A DNA stretch of 26,179 bases from an uncultured Desulfuromonadales bacterium (GTDB lineage Bacteria > Desulfobacterota > Desulfuromonadia > Desulfuromonadales > Geopsychrobacteraceae), in NCBI GenBank assembly GCA_947259685.1, contig CAMYNC010000056.1, forward strand, positions 1-26,179, in the 5' to 3' direction. Of this stretch, positions 1 through 7,960 are shown piece after piece. The number at the start of each line of letters is the position of its first letter. Positions within the stretch are counted from its first letter, which is position 1. Below the pieces are notes generated by a model. That model ran no database searches, was not told the origin of the DNA, and saw only the letters and a list, made by a program, of their open reading frames with translations. The position numbers and the translations under genes were made by a program.

Positions 1-224
1 TCTCTACTCAATGTCAAGCTAGAAATCCAGCATCTGGCTGATTTTTCAACTATTTTTTTATTTCAAAGAACCATGCAAAGTTCTAACCGGACAATGCTGC
101 AATGACCTCGTTATTATCCATGTTTCATGCAGATTGACAATTGATTTAGAAATTAAAGCTGGAGCAAAAAAGACAACCAAGCTGTTTTTAGCATTCCTAC
201 AAATACACCTTGGAGGTCATCGAA

Positions 225-267
225 AACAACAAAACCCCCGTAGCTCGGCTACGGGGGTTTTGTTGTT
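225..267 (-). terminator. Intrinsic terminator of the ANTAR regulator gene
   Basis: Two perfectly complementary 20-base arms (225-244 and 248-267) flank a three-base loop. The core is GC-rich and the outer part is A/T-rich, so each strand gives a T-rich 3' flank. It lies 24 bp after the stop codon of the minus-strand regulator gene and should end its transcript. It could also work in the other direction. Positions 1-224 are AT-rich and show no gene. Confidence 0.85.
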
Positions 268-290
268 AAACTGAAACTTGGAGTGAGCTG

Positions 291-854
291 CTAATCTTCC
301 ATCAGCAGGATGGCATCGGCAACTTCTTTCAGGCTCTTACGCTTGTCCATGGCCAACTTTTGCATCCGCCGATAAGCGTCCGGCTCATTGAGACCCTGCT
401 TCATCAGTACCCCCTTGGCCCGATCGATCTTTTTCCGCGCATCGAGGGTTTCCTGCAGCTTGTCGACTTCCTGCTGCAAGCTCGATATCTCGACAAATTG
501 ATGGATTGCCGTGTCGATGGTGACTTTAAGCTGTTCCTCGCCAAAGGGCTTCATCAACAGCTGGCTGACGCCGACTTCCCAGGCTTTTTCCAGGCATTCA
601 CTTTCACCCGCGGCTGCCAACAAAACAACCGGCCCGGCGGTTTGGCTGCCAATTTTTTCAGCAGCGGCAACCTCATCCGCACCGTTCAATGAAAAATCCA
701 GCACGGTCAGCAAGGGTTTCTCCGAGGTTGCCAGAGCGGCTCCCAGGGTTGTGGATTCCGCTTCAACCACCCGGTCAAAGCCGCAATCCACGAGAGTTTT
801 AGCAATCAACTGACGCAAACTTGCGTCCTCGTCAACGACCAGAGCACATTTCAT
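291..854 (-). CDS. Response regulator with RNA-binding ANTAR domain (AmiR/NasT/GnfR type)
   Basis: A 187-residue two-domain protein. Residues 1-115 form a receiver domain with the acidic cluster D8-E9-D10, the phospho-acceptor D53 (VLDFSLNG) and the conserved K102-P103. A coiled segment at about 120-140 leads to a C-terminal ANTAR domain (about 138-187, with KKIDRAKGVLM and later RRMQKLAMDKR). ANTAR proteins bind paired hexaloop hairpins in nascent RNA and block terminator formation. I chose the ATG at 854 because it follows a strong AAGGAGG and starts the receiver fold exactly; the frame stays open upstream to 1043 but that part shows no domain. No histidine kinase is adjacent. In Geobacter a regulator of this kind (GnfR) controls nif genes, and ANTAR-like leaders precede nifV and nifE in this window, so a nif role is a reasonable inference. 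It could instead serve other nitrogen-metabolism genes. Confidence 0.93.
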   Translation of the reverse strand: MKCALVVDEDASLRQLIAKTLVDCGFDRVVEAESTTLGAALATSEKPLLTVLDFSLNGADEVAAAEKIGSQTAGPVVLLAAAGESECLEKAWEVGVSQLLMKPFGEEQLKVTIDTAIHQFVEISSLQQEVDKLQETLDARKKIDRAKGVLMKQGLNEPDAYRRMQKLAMDKRKSLKEVADAILLMED

Positions 855-891
855 GTTTTTCCTCCTTGAACGATTCCGACCTGAGTAATTT

Positions 892-905
892 GCATAACCG
901 ATGCC
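892..905 (-). promoter_or_regulatory. Possible sigma-54 promoter of the ANTAR regulator
   Basis: Reading on the minus strand, CGGCAT-N5-ATGCA keeps the GG-N10-GC spacing of sigma-54 promoters. It differs from the consensus TGGCAC-N5-TTGC at three or four positions. The predicted start would be near 881, giving a leader of about 27 nt that includes the ribosome-binding site. This is weaker than the nifV and nifE promoters. Confidence 0.35.
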
Positions 906-1036
906 GAAAACTGAGGTCAGTCCAGGATGTTTTATTATTAATTTTATGAACCTCATTGCTCTGCCGCTAGCAGAAATCACCAGAATGAGGATAAAATGTG
1001 TTTTTCTAAGGAGTTCGTAAAGTTTGGTAAATTGTT

Positions 1037-1065
1037 TTGACAAACCCGTTCCAGCCCTTTATTCA
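1037..1065 (+). promoter_or_regulatory. Possible sigma-70 promoter of the efflux operon
   Basis: A perfect TTGACA lies at 1037-1042, with TATTCA 17 bp downstream at 1060-1065. The -10 match is poor (3 of 6). The hexamer overlaps the TTG codon that would be the furthest upstream start of the next gene, which argues against using that start. Confidence 0.3.
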
Positions 1066-1105
1066 AATAAGATGTGTTTATCCCTCTCGCATTGAAAGTC
1101 GTTCA

Positions 1106-2518
1106 GTGACTAGAATTCTATCCACAACTTTTTTTTTGCCACTTCTTTGCGCAGTCCTGTTGCTCAGTGCCTGCCAGTCCCTTGCCCCGGCAGTCGATCC
1201 ACAGGCACAGTTGCCTCAGCAGCCAGAACGCTGGGCCAGCGACCCGCAGGTTTCATCTCAGGCTCCGACCGACTGGCTAAACGACTTTGACGATTCCAAG
1301 CTAACCAACCTGGTCACCGAAGCCTTGCAGCATAATTTTTCTCTCCAGGCTGTTGCGGCACAGATGAGTGCCGTTCAGGCCCAGGCGGATATTGTTGGAG
1401 CGGCATTACTCCCAGACCTGGACCTTGATTTTTTCGCCAGCCGCCGCAAGACCGGCAGTGGCGATAACCAAAGGATCAGCAACAATTTTGACCTGGCAGG
1501 CACGATCAGCTGGGAGGTCGACCTCTGGCAGCGCCTGGCCCATACCGAGCGTGCCGCCCTGGCTGAAGCAGCTGCCAGCGCCAATGATTATTATGCCGCG
1601 CGCCTGTCATTAGCTGCCGTCATCGCCCGACAATGGTTTTTAGTCAACGAAGCGGCGCTGCAACAGCAACTTGCAGAGCGCACCGAAGAATCATTTAGAA
1701 AGAGCTTACAGGTTGTAGAACAGCAGTATCGCAGTGGCCTGAGCAGCGCACTCGATCTGCGCCTGGCACGCAGCAACCTGGCAGCCGCACAAAGCAACAA
1801 AAGCCTGACCGACCGCCAGCACAGCGAACGGCAACGAGAGCTGGAAACCCTGCTCGGTCGTTACCCGGCCGGCCGGCTTAAAACCCCTGCCAGTCTCCCT
1901 GAACTGACCCGCCCGGTGCCTGCCGGAATGCCCTCCCAATTACTCGACCGCCGGCCCGACCTGGCCGCTGCTGCCCAGCGCCAAGCGGCAGCTCAGGAGC
2001 GCTCGAATGCGGCGCAGAAAAACCACCTGCCAAGCTTTTTCCTGACCGCCTCAGGCGGGACTGCCAGCGAAACCCTTTCCCGACTGCTCGATTGGGACTA
2101 CCTGGTCTGGAGTCTGGCCGGTTCTCTGGCTCAGCCCCTGTTTGACGGTGGCCGGCGCGGTGCCGAGCAGGATTTGGCGCTGGCGCGCCTGGACGAACAG
2201 ACAGCGATTTACGCAGAAACCGCTCTGACTGCCTACCGCGAGGTCGAAACCACCCTGGCAGCAGAAGCCTATTTCCAGCAGCAGGAGACTGCCTTGCAGT
2301 GGGCAACCGAAGAATCAGCTGCGGCACAACTCCTGGCAGAAGACCGCTACCGCCAGGGCCTGAATGATATTATTACTCTTCTGGAAACTCAGCGGCGCGC
2401 TTTTGTCGCCGAAAGCAGTCTGCTGACCACCAAACGGCAACGGCTGGAAAATCGCATTAACCTCTACCTGGCCTTGGGCGGTCCTTTTGCGCCGCCAGCA
2501 GCCGAGGAACATCCATGA
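1106..2518 (+). CDS. Outer-membrane efflux lipoprotein (TolC/NodT/OprM family)
   Basis: The outer-membrane channel of a tripartite efflux pump. From the GTG at 1106 the protein has 470 residues and starts with a short positive region, a hydrophobic stretch and a lipobox LSAC (C23), so it should be a lipidated outer-membrane protein. The rest shows the two repeated helical-hairpin halves of the OMF family, including the NodT-type phrases LDRRPDLAAA and QPLFDGGRR. The frame is open back to a TTG at 1037, but that codon sits in a TTGACA, has no close ribosome-binding site (AAGGAG is 23 nt away), and would bury the signal peptide. The GTG at 1106 has only a weak GAAAG before it, so the start is not certain. 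The stop overlaps the next start by four bases (ATGA), so the three pump genes form one operon. Confidence 0.9.
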   Translation: MTRILSTTFFLPLLCAVLLLSACQSLAPAVDPQAQLPQQPERWASDPQVSSQAPTDWLNDFDDSKLTNLVTEALQHNFSLQAVAAQMSAVQAQADIVGAALLPDLDLDFFASRRKTGSGDNQRISNNFDLAGTISWEVDLWQRLAHTERAALAEAAASANDYYAARLSLAAVIARQWFLVNEAALQQQLAERTEESFRKSLQVVEQQYRSGLSSALDLRLARSNLAAAQSNKSLTDRQHSERQRELETLLGRYPAGRLKTPASLPELTRPVPAGMPSQLLDRRPDLAAAAQRQAAAQERSNAAQKNHLPSFFLTASGGTASETLSRLLDWDYLVWSLAGSLAQPLFDGGRRGAEQDLALARLDEQTAIYAETALTAYREVETTLAAEAYFQQQETALQWATEESAAAQLLAEDRYRQGLNDIITLLETQRRAFVAESSLLTTKRQRLENRINLYLALGGPFAPPAAEEHP

Positions 2519-3729
2519 AACGGCTCATCCGCTATATCCTCCCGCCGCTGGTTCTGCTATTGGGGATTGCCATCGCCGCCAATTTGATCGCGACCGGCCC
2601 CAAAACCAAGCGCCAGCGTCCCAAGGCAGAACCACCGACGATCGAGGTTCTCGAACTCCAGCCACAGAGCTACCAGATCCAGGTGCCGAGCCGTGGCACC
2701 GTTTCTCCCCGTACCAGCAGTACACTGGTGTCAGAAATCTCTGGCAAAATCGTCTGGGTGGATGAAAGTTTTCGCGATGGCAGCTTCTTCGAAAAAGGCC
2801 GCCTGCTGCTAAGGATCGACCAGCGCGATTACCAAAATGCCCTGACCATCGCCAAAGCGGAACTCACTCAACGCAAACTGGCCTTGGCAGAAGAACAGGC
2901 GCGCAGCAGTCAGGCACATCTTGACTGGGAAAAGTTACAACTGCAAGGAGAGCCGACCCCGCTGCTGTTGCGCAGGCCGCAGTTGGAAAATGCTCAAGCC
3001 GCTCTGGCAGCCGCTGACGCCCGCCTGCAGCAAGCACAACTGGAGCTGGAACGAACGCAAATTGATGCGCCCTACGCCGGACGGATTTTAGAAAAGCAAG
3101 TTGACCTTGGCCAGTACGTCTCCCCGGGGACTCCGCTGGTGGAGATCTATGCCAGCGACACCGTTGAAGTGCGCCTGCCGATCAGCAGCGAGCAGCAAAG
3201 CTATCTGCAGCTGCCAGAAAGATTCCGCGGCGAAACGAGCGGCAAGCCGCCACAGGGGGCAAAGGTGCAGTTCAGCTCGCGGGTCGGCAAGCGAACCTTT
3301 CATTGGACGGGACAACTGGTGCGCACCGAAAGCGCAGTCGATGTTCGCAGCCGGCAGCTATTTGTCATCGCCCAGATCGAAGACCCCTATATTCGGCAGG
3401 GGGACCGCCCCCCGCTGAAAATCGGCCAGTTCCTTGAAGCTAGTATCCAAGGTGCACTACTGCCGGATGTCTTCATCATCCCCCGCAGTGCGGTTCGTGG
3501 AGAGCAGACTGTCCACCTGGTCGACGCCGAGAATCGCTTGCAGCGCCGCGAACTGCAGATCCTCTGGCGCGACGAGCAGCAGGTCATGGCCAGCGGCCCA
3601 TTACAGGCTGGTGAACGCCTGTCACTGACAGCGCTCGCCTTTGCCGCAGAAGGGATCAAAGTGCGTATTGCGGGAGAGTCAAAGACCAATGTCGCCAGCG
3701 AGAAAGTGATCCAGGAGTCTGAGCAATGA
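2515..3729 (+). CDS. RND efflux periplasmic adaptor (membrane fusion protein, HlyD/AcrA family)
   Basis: A 404-residue periplasmic adaptor that joins the inner-membrane RND pump to the outer-membrane channel. An N-terminal membrane anchor (about residues 5-27) is followed by a lipoyl/barrel-sandwich half (VSEISGKIVWV), a long Ala/Gln/Leu-rich coiled hairpin (about 110-180) and the second lipoyl half (IDAPYAGRILEKQVDLGQYV), then beta-barrel and membrane-proximal domains. There is no lipobox, so it is probably held by the uncleaved helix. It overlaps the preceding and following genes by ATGA, suggesting translational coupling and fixed stoichiometry. The substrate cannot be read from sequence. 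Confidence 0.93.
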   Translation: MKRLIRYILPPLVLLLGIAIAANLIATGPKTKRQRPKAEPPTIEVLELQPQSYQIQVPSRGTVSPRTSSTLVSEISGKIVWVDESFRDGSFFEKGRLLLRIDQRDYQNALTIAKAELTQRKLALAEEQARSSQAHLDWEKLQLQGEPTPLLLRRPQLENAQAALAAADARLQQAQLELERTQIDAPYAGRILEKQVDLGQYVSPGTPLVEIYASDTVEVRLPISSEQQSYLQLPERFRGETSGKPPQGAKVQFSSRVGKRTFHWTGQLVRTESAVDVRSRQLFVIAQIEDPYIRQGDRPPLKIGQFLEASIQGALLPDVFIIPRSAVRGEQTVHLVDAENRLQRRELQILWRDEQQVMASGPLQAGERLSLTALAFAAEGIKVRIAGESKTNVASEKVIQESEQ

Positions 3730-6700
3730 AAGGAATGATCGCCTGGTTCGCTATCAACCCGGTGGCTGCCAACCTGATGATGCTGATTATCATCGGGCTC
3801 GGGCTCTATTCACTGATCGAACTGACCCCGCTGGAGGTCTTCCCCCAGTTTGAGCGGGATACGGTGACCGTCGATGTCCGTTACCGCGGCGCAACCCCGG
3901 CTGAGGTTGAAGAAGCGGTTGTGATCCGCATTGAAGAAGCGATAGCCGATCTGCAAGGGATCGAGGAGATGATCTCCAATGCCCGCGAAGGCTCGGGCCA
4001 GGTACGCATCGAGGTGCAAAAAGGCTATGAACCGCGTGAACTGCTCGACGATATCAAGAACCGGGTCGACGCCATTACCACCTTTCCGGATGATGTTGAG
4101 CGCCCCAACTACCAGGTCCTGGAATTCCGCCGTGAGGTGGTCTCCATCGTCGTTAGCGGATCCTTATCTGAACAGGATCTGCGTCGGTTCGGCGAACTGA
4201 TCCGCGACGACCTGACTGCCCTACCGGAAGTCAGCCAGGCCGACCTGGTGGCGGTACGGCCCTTTGAGCTATCGATCGAAGTCAGTCAGCAGACCCTCGA
4301 GGAATATGGACTCGGCTTGAACGATATCTCCCAGGCGGTGCAACGCTCTTCTGTCGACTTGCCGGCCGGGGCGATCAAAGCCAGCGGCGGGGAGATTCTA
4401 CTGCGCACCCGCGGCCAGGCTTACAGCGCCGAAGAGTTTGCCCGCATCCCAATCCGTAGCAATGCCGACGGCAGCCGGCTGTTGCTCGCCGACCTGGCAA
4501 CCATCCATGATGGTTTCGATGAAGAACCGCTCTATGCTCTGTTCAACGGCCAGCCAGCGGTCTTGATCGAAGTCTACCGCACCGGCGACCAGAGCGCCCT
4601 TGAGATCGGCCAGGCGGTCAAGCAATACGTTGCCGACAAACAAGAACAACTACCTCCGGGAATCGCACTCGATTACTGGCGCGACCGCTCACGGATCGTC
4701 AAATTACGTCTGAAGACTTTAATGAACAGTGCGATTCAGGGGGGCGCACTGATTTTTGTGTTACTGGCGCTCTTTCTGCGATTCTCCATCGCCATCTGGG
4801 TCTGCATCGGCATCCCGATCAGCTTCATGGGTGCACTTGCCTTGATGCCGGTACTCGGGGTGACAATCAACATCGTCAGTCTGTTTGCCTTTATCCTAGT
4901 GTTGGGGATTGTGGTCGACGACGCAATCATCACCGGCGAAAATATCTATTCACACATCAAAAAACATGGTGAAAATGTCGATTCAGTGATCCAAGGGGCC
5001 CAGGAGGTCGCGGTACCGGTCACCTTCGGCCTACTGACCACCGTGGCAGCCTTTACTCCACTGCTGTTTATGGAAGGAATGCGCGGACCGATCTTTGCCC
5101 AGATCCCGTTAATCGTCATTCCGGTGTTGATCTTCTCCTGGATTGAGTCGAAACTGATCCTGCCTGCCCACCTGCGCCATGTCCATCTGCAGAAGAAGCG
5201 CCAGGGACCGATACTGCGGTTGCAGCGGCGCATCGCCGACGGCCTGGAGCGCTTCGTCGAGAAGATCTATCAGCCGGTCCTGAGAAATGCGATCGAACGC
5301 CGTCACCTGACCTTCGCCATTTTCACCACCGGGGTCCTGATCATCGTCAGTTTCGTCATCAGTGGCCGCTACGGCTTCACCTTCTTCCCCCGCGTGCAGA
5401 GCGAAACCGCCCGCGCCACCCTGGTGATGCCAGCCGGCACCGCCGAGGATCAAACCCGCCGACACATCGAAAAGATGGCCATGGTCGCCCGCGACCTGCA
5501 ACAGAAATACCGGGAGCCGGACAGCGAGCAATCGGTGATCCGCAACATCCTGGTCAGCATCGGTTGGAGCGGCGGCGGCCGTGCGGGCTTGCGTGGTAAT
5601 CCGGAGGTCGGCCAGGTGACCCTGGAGCTGATGCCGCCAGAGGAACGCGTCCAAGCTGTCACCACGCGACAGATCGTCAATGAATGGCGCAAAGAGATCG
5701 GCAGTATCCCCGGGGTGAAAGAGCTCAATTTTCGCGCTGAAATCGGCCGCGGCGGTGACCCGATCAACATCCAGTTGACCGGTGCCGATTTCAGTAACCT
5801 GACTGAGGTGGCTGATGCTCTCAAGCTGCGGCTGGCCGAGTACCCGGGGCTCTACGACATTCAGGATAGTTTCGATCAGGGCAAGGAGGAGATCCAATTG
5901 CGACTGCGCCCCGAAGCGGAACTTCTCGGCCTGACCTCAGGCGATCTCGGCCGCCAGGTGCGCGCTGCCTTCTTCGGCGCCGAAGCACAGCGGATCCAGC
6001 GCGGCCGCGATGATGTGCGGGTAATGATCCGCTATCCGAAAGAGGAACGGCGCAGTGCCGCGAGCCTGGAAAGCATGAAGATTCGCACTTCCGAAGGGAT
6101 TGAAATCCCTTTCAGTCAGGTCGCGGATGCGCAGATCGGCAGTGGTTTCTCAACTATCCGTCGGGTCGATCGTAACCGGGCGGTGAACGTCTCCGCCGAC
6201 GCCGAAAAAGGCAAGGTCGACACCAACGCCATCGCCGCCGACCTGCGTACGTACCTGGATACTCTGCTGCTGGATTATCCCGGAGTACGCTACGCTTTTG
6301 AAGGTGAACTGAAAGAACAGCGCGAATCCTTCGGCAGTCTGTTCTTCGGGGTGATTTTTGTCTTGTTTGCCATCTACACCCTGCTGGCGATCCCTTTCCG
6401 CTCTTACCTGCAGCCATTGATGGTGATGCTGGTGATCCCTTACAGTGTCGGCGGAGCGATCGTCGGTCACATGCTGATGGGGATGAACCTGAGTTTCATG
6501 AGTACACTGGGCATCCTTGCGCTCTGCGGGGTGGTGGTCAACGACAGTCTAGTGCTGGTCGATTTCATCAACCGTCGGCGACGCGAAGGGATGGAACTGG
6601 TCGAGGCGGTGATGCTTGCCGGCGGTGCGCGTTTCCGGCCAATCCTGCTGACCTCGCTGACCACCTTCGTCGGCCTGCTGCCGCTGCTCACCGAAACCAG

Positions 6701-6893
6701 CACCCAGGCTCAGTTTTTGATCCCGATGGCGGTATCGCTCGGCTTCGGGATTCTTTTCGGCACCTTTTTGAGCCTGCTTTTGGTTCCGGCGAGTTATATT
6801 ATTTTGGAGGATTTTGTTGGGCTGTTTAAGAGCCGGCCTGGTTTTTCCCAAGAACTCGAACTTGAAAAACCGAGCGTTTCTAAGCAATCTTAG
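3726..6893 (+). CDS. RND-family efflux pump inner-membrane subunit (AcrB/HAE-like)
   Basis: A 1055-residue proton-driven transporter of the usual RND length, with two repeats each of one helix, a large periplasmic loop and five more helices. The first helix begins with the conserved INPVAANL. The TM4 proton-relay motif GIVVDDAI carries both aspartates. The second repeat has the conserved GVVVNDSLVLVDFI stretch in TM10, where N replaces the lysine of AcrB, as in many efflux RNDs of this subgroup. Large periplasmic porter domains lie at about residues 35-330 and 560-870. Heavy-metal CusA features are not evident, so an organic-compound exporter is more likely. It is the last gene of the operon and is followed at once by a strong terminator. 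Confidence 0.93.
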   Translation: MKGMIAWFAINPVAANLMMLIIIGLGLYSLIELTPLEVFPQFERDTVTVDVRYRGATPAEVEEAVVIRIEEAIADLQGIEEMISNAREGSGQVRIEVQKGYEPRELLDDIKNRVDAITTFPDDVERPNYQVLEFRREVVSIVVSGSLSEQDLRRFGELIRDDLTALPEVSQADLVAVRPFELSIEVSQQTLEEYGLGLNDISQAVQRSSVDLPAGAIKASGGEILLRTRGQAYSAEEFARIPIRSNADGSRLLLADLATIHDGFDEEPLYALFNGQPAVLIEVYRTGDQSALEIGQAVKQYVADKQEQLPPGIALDYWRDRSRIVKLRLKTLMNSAIQGGALIFVLLALFLRFSIAIWVCIGIPISFMGALALMPVLGVTINIVSLFAFILVLGIVVDDAIITGENIYSHIKKHGENVDSVIQGAQEVAVPVTFGLLTTVAAFTPLLFMEGMRGPIFAQIPLIVIPVLIFSWIESKLILPAHLRHVHLQKKRQGPILRLQRRIADGLERFVEKIYQPVLRNAIERRHLTFAIFTTGVLIIVSFVISGRYGFTFFPRVQSETARATLVMPAGTAEDQTRRHIEKMAMVARDLQQKYREPDSEQSVIRNILVSIGWSGGGRAGLRGNPEVGQVTLELMPPEERVQAVTTRQIVNEWRKEIGSIPGVKELNFRAEIGRGGDPINIQLTGADFSNLTEVADALKLRLAEYPGLYDIQDSFDQGKEEIQLRLRPEAELLGLTSGDLGRQVRAAFFGAEAQRIQRGRDDVRVMIRYPKEERRSAASLESMKIRTSEGIEIPFSQVADAQIGSGFSTIRRVDRNRAVNVSADAEKGKVDTNAIAADLRTYLDTLLLDYPGVRYAFEGELKEQRESFGSLFFGVIFVLFAIYTLLAIPFRSYLQPLMVMLVIPYSVGGAIVGHMLMGMNLSFMSTLGILALCGVVVNDSLVLVDFINRRRREGMELVEAVMLAGGARFRPILLTSLTTFVGLLPLLTETSTQAQFLIPMAVSLGFGILFGTFLSLLLVPASYIILEDFVGLFKSRPGFSQELELEKPSVSKQS

Positions 6894-6934
6894 CGAAGCA
6901 GGCAGAGACTGGCTTCTCTGCCTGCTTCGTTTTA
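6894..6934 (+). terminator. Intrinsic terminator of the efflux operon
   Basis: A perfect 15-bp stem (6894-6908 with 6915-6929) and a six-base loop start at the base after the stop codon and are followed by TTTTAAT. The convergent DUF4197 gene ends 16 bp further on, and it may use the same hairpin in reverse. Confidence 0.85.
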
Positions 6935-6949
6935 ATCTCCCCCCAAAAC

Positions 6950-7720
6950 CTACTTCGCCCCAAACACCTTCTGCAATATTTCCGTCGTCCGTTTGACCGG
7001 ATTTTCCCGGATGGCAGCTTCTTCTTTTCCCAAGTAGAAGAAGATCCCGTCCATCCCCTTCTCAACCACATAAGAAGTCAGATCGGTTTTAACATCGGGA
7101 ACAAAAGGGATCGTTTGGTACTGCCCCATGACGGCGTCATAGGCCTGTACGGCTCCGACCTGAGCCATACTGTCGGCAACGATCGGCTCCATCGCCGCAG
7201 CCAATGGTTGCGACATTTTACCCTTGAAATATTGGGTGGCGGCATCATCGGGGCCAGTGTAGATTTTCTGCACATCGTCAACGGTCATCTCGTTGATCGA
7301 GTTCAAAAACAAGGCCTTGGCTTGCGGCGTTGCCTGCTCAGCAGCGCGGTTAAGTTTCAACTCCAGGTCATCGAGCATTCCGGCCTGGCCAATGGTGTCG
7401 AGCATGGAACGCACCTTGTCAAAGCTCCCCGGCAACGGAATATGGATCTGAGGGTCGGCGTTAAACCCATCCAATGCCCCTAGCTGACCCACAACCCTCT
7501 CACTACCAACCTTCAAGGCGTCTTTGAGGCCAGCATTGATTTCACTGTCGGTTAATGTACTTAAACTCGGGCTTGTGGATTCGCTACTGCCCTGGAGCAG
7601 GTCTTTGCCGGTTTTAAACCAGTCGACGGCTGCTCCGCTTTGCGGCAACAGGCACAGCACCCCCAGCAGCGTCAAAGCAATAAGATACAAACCATTGAAC
7701 TGTTTTAGTTTATTGAGCAT
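6950..7720 (-). CDS. DUF4197 family exported protein
   Basis: A 256-residue protein with an N-terminal signal sequence (positive LNKLKQ, then a hydrophobic stretch to about residue 30) and a mature part resembling the DUF4197 family: LTDSEINAGLKDALKVG near the start, IPLPGSFDKV, and a C-terminal DGIFFYLGKEEAAIRENPVKRTTEILQKVFG. The family's function is not known. I chose the ATG at 7720, which places the signal peptide at the N terminus and has a GAAGGG upstream; an ATG at 7780 in the same frame would add 20 residues before it. The gene stands alone between the efflux operon and a divergent formate-tetrahydrofolate ligase. Confidence 0.85.
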   Translation of the reverse strand: MLNKLKQFNGLYLIALTLLGVLCLLPQSGAAVDWFKTGKDLLQGSSESTSPSLSTLTDSEINAGLKDALKVGSERVVGQLGALDGFNADPQIHIPLPGSFDKVRSMLDTIGQAGMLDDLELKLNRAAEQATPQAKALFLNSINEMTVDDVQKIYTGPDDAATQYFKGKMSQPLAAAMEPIVADSMAQVGAVQAYDAVMGQYQTIPFVPDVKTDLTSYVVEKGMDGIFFYLGKEEAAIRENPVKRTTEILQKVFGAK

Positions 7721-7840
7721 CGTTGCAATCCCTTCAAAAAGCAGAGGTTCAAAGCGGTGGCTTAATTCATTATAAAGCAACCAGCCGCTGCGGCCATCAA
7801 TCAGCCCTGCTTTTTTCTCTGCTATAGTTTTTTATGATGG

Positions 7841-7852
7841 CTGTGATCACAG
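7841..7852. promoter_or_regulatory. 12-bp palindrome upstream of the formate-tetrahydrofolate ligase gene
   Basis: CTGTGATCACAG is a perfect palindrome. It lies just after a possible -10 hexamer TATGAT (7833-7838) that has no good -35. It could be an operator for the ligase gene, for the divergent DUF4197 gene, or chance. Confidence 0.3.
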
Positions 7853-7888
7853 AATTCTTTTGTTCGAGGCTCCCAATATGCTGAGACA

Positions 7889-7943
7889 CTTCAGATTTCC
7901 TGAAGAGCAATCCGATCCCTCATCCTTGGGGAATAACTTCCCC
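7889..7943 (+). other. Two hairpins in the leader of the formate-tetrahydrofolate ligase gene
   Basis: CTTCAG/CTGAAG (7889-7905, 5-base loop) and GGGGAA/TTCCCC (7928-7943, 4-base loop) lie before the gene. The second ends 6 bp before the ribosome-binding site. I do not recognise a known riboswitch; the layout does not match the tetrahydrofolate riboswitch. Confidence 0.35.
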
Positions 7944-7960
7944 CCAATAAGGATTTGAGC

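Noticed and set aside
951..990. Inverted repeat CCTCATT...AATGAGG as an operator of the efflux operon
   Set aside because: Seven-base arms with a 26-base loop in AT-rich DNA are not convincing without further support.
1037..1105. Longer N terminus of the outer-membrane efflux lipoprotein from a TTG codon
   Set aside because: The TTG is part of a TTGACA hexamer, lacks a close ribosome-binding site, and would bury the lipoprotein signal peptide.
5109..5897. 262-residue open frame on the minus strand inside the RND pump gene
   Set aside because: It is the shadow of a strongly supported gene and its composition is not protein-like for any known family.
7841..7852. CRP/FNR-type binding site
   Set aside because: CRP sites need six bases between TGTGA and TCACA and FNR sites need TTGAT-N4-ATCAA; here the half-sites abut, so it is only reported as a palindrome.
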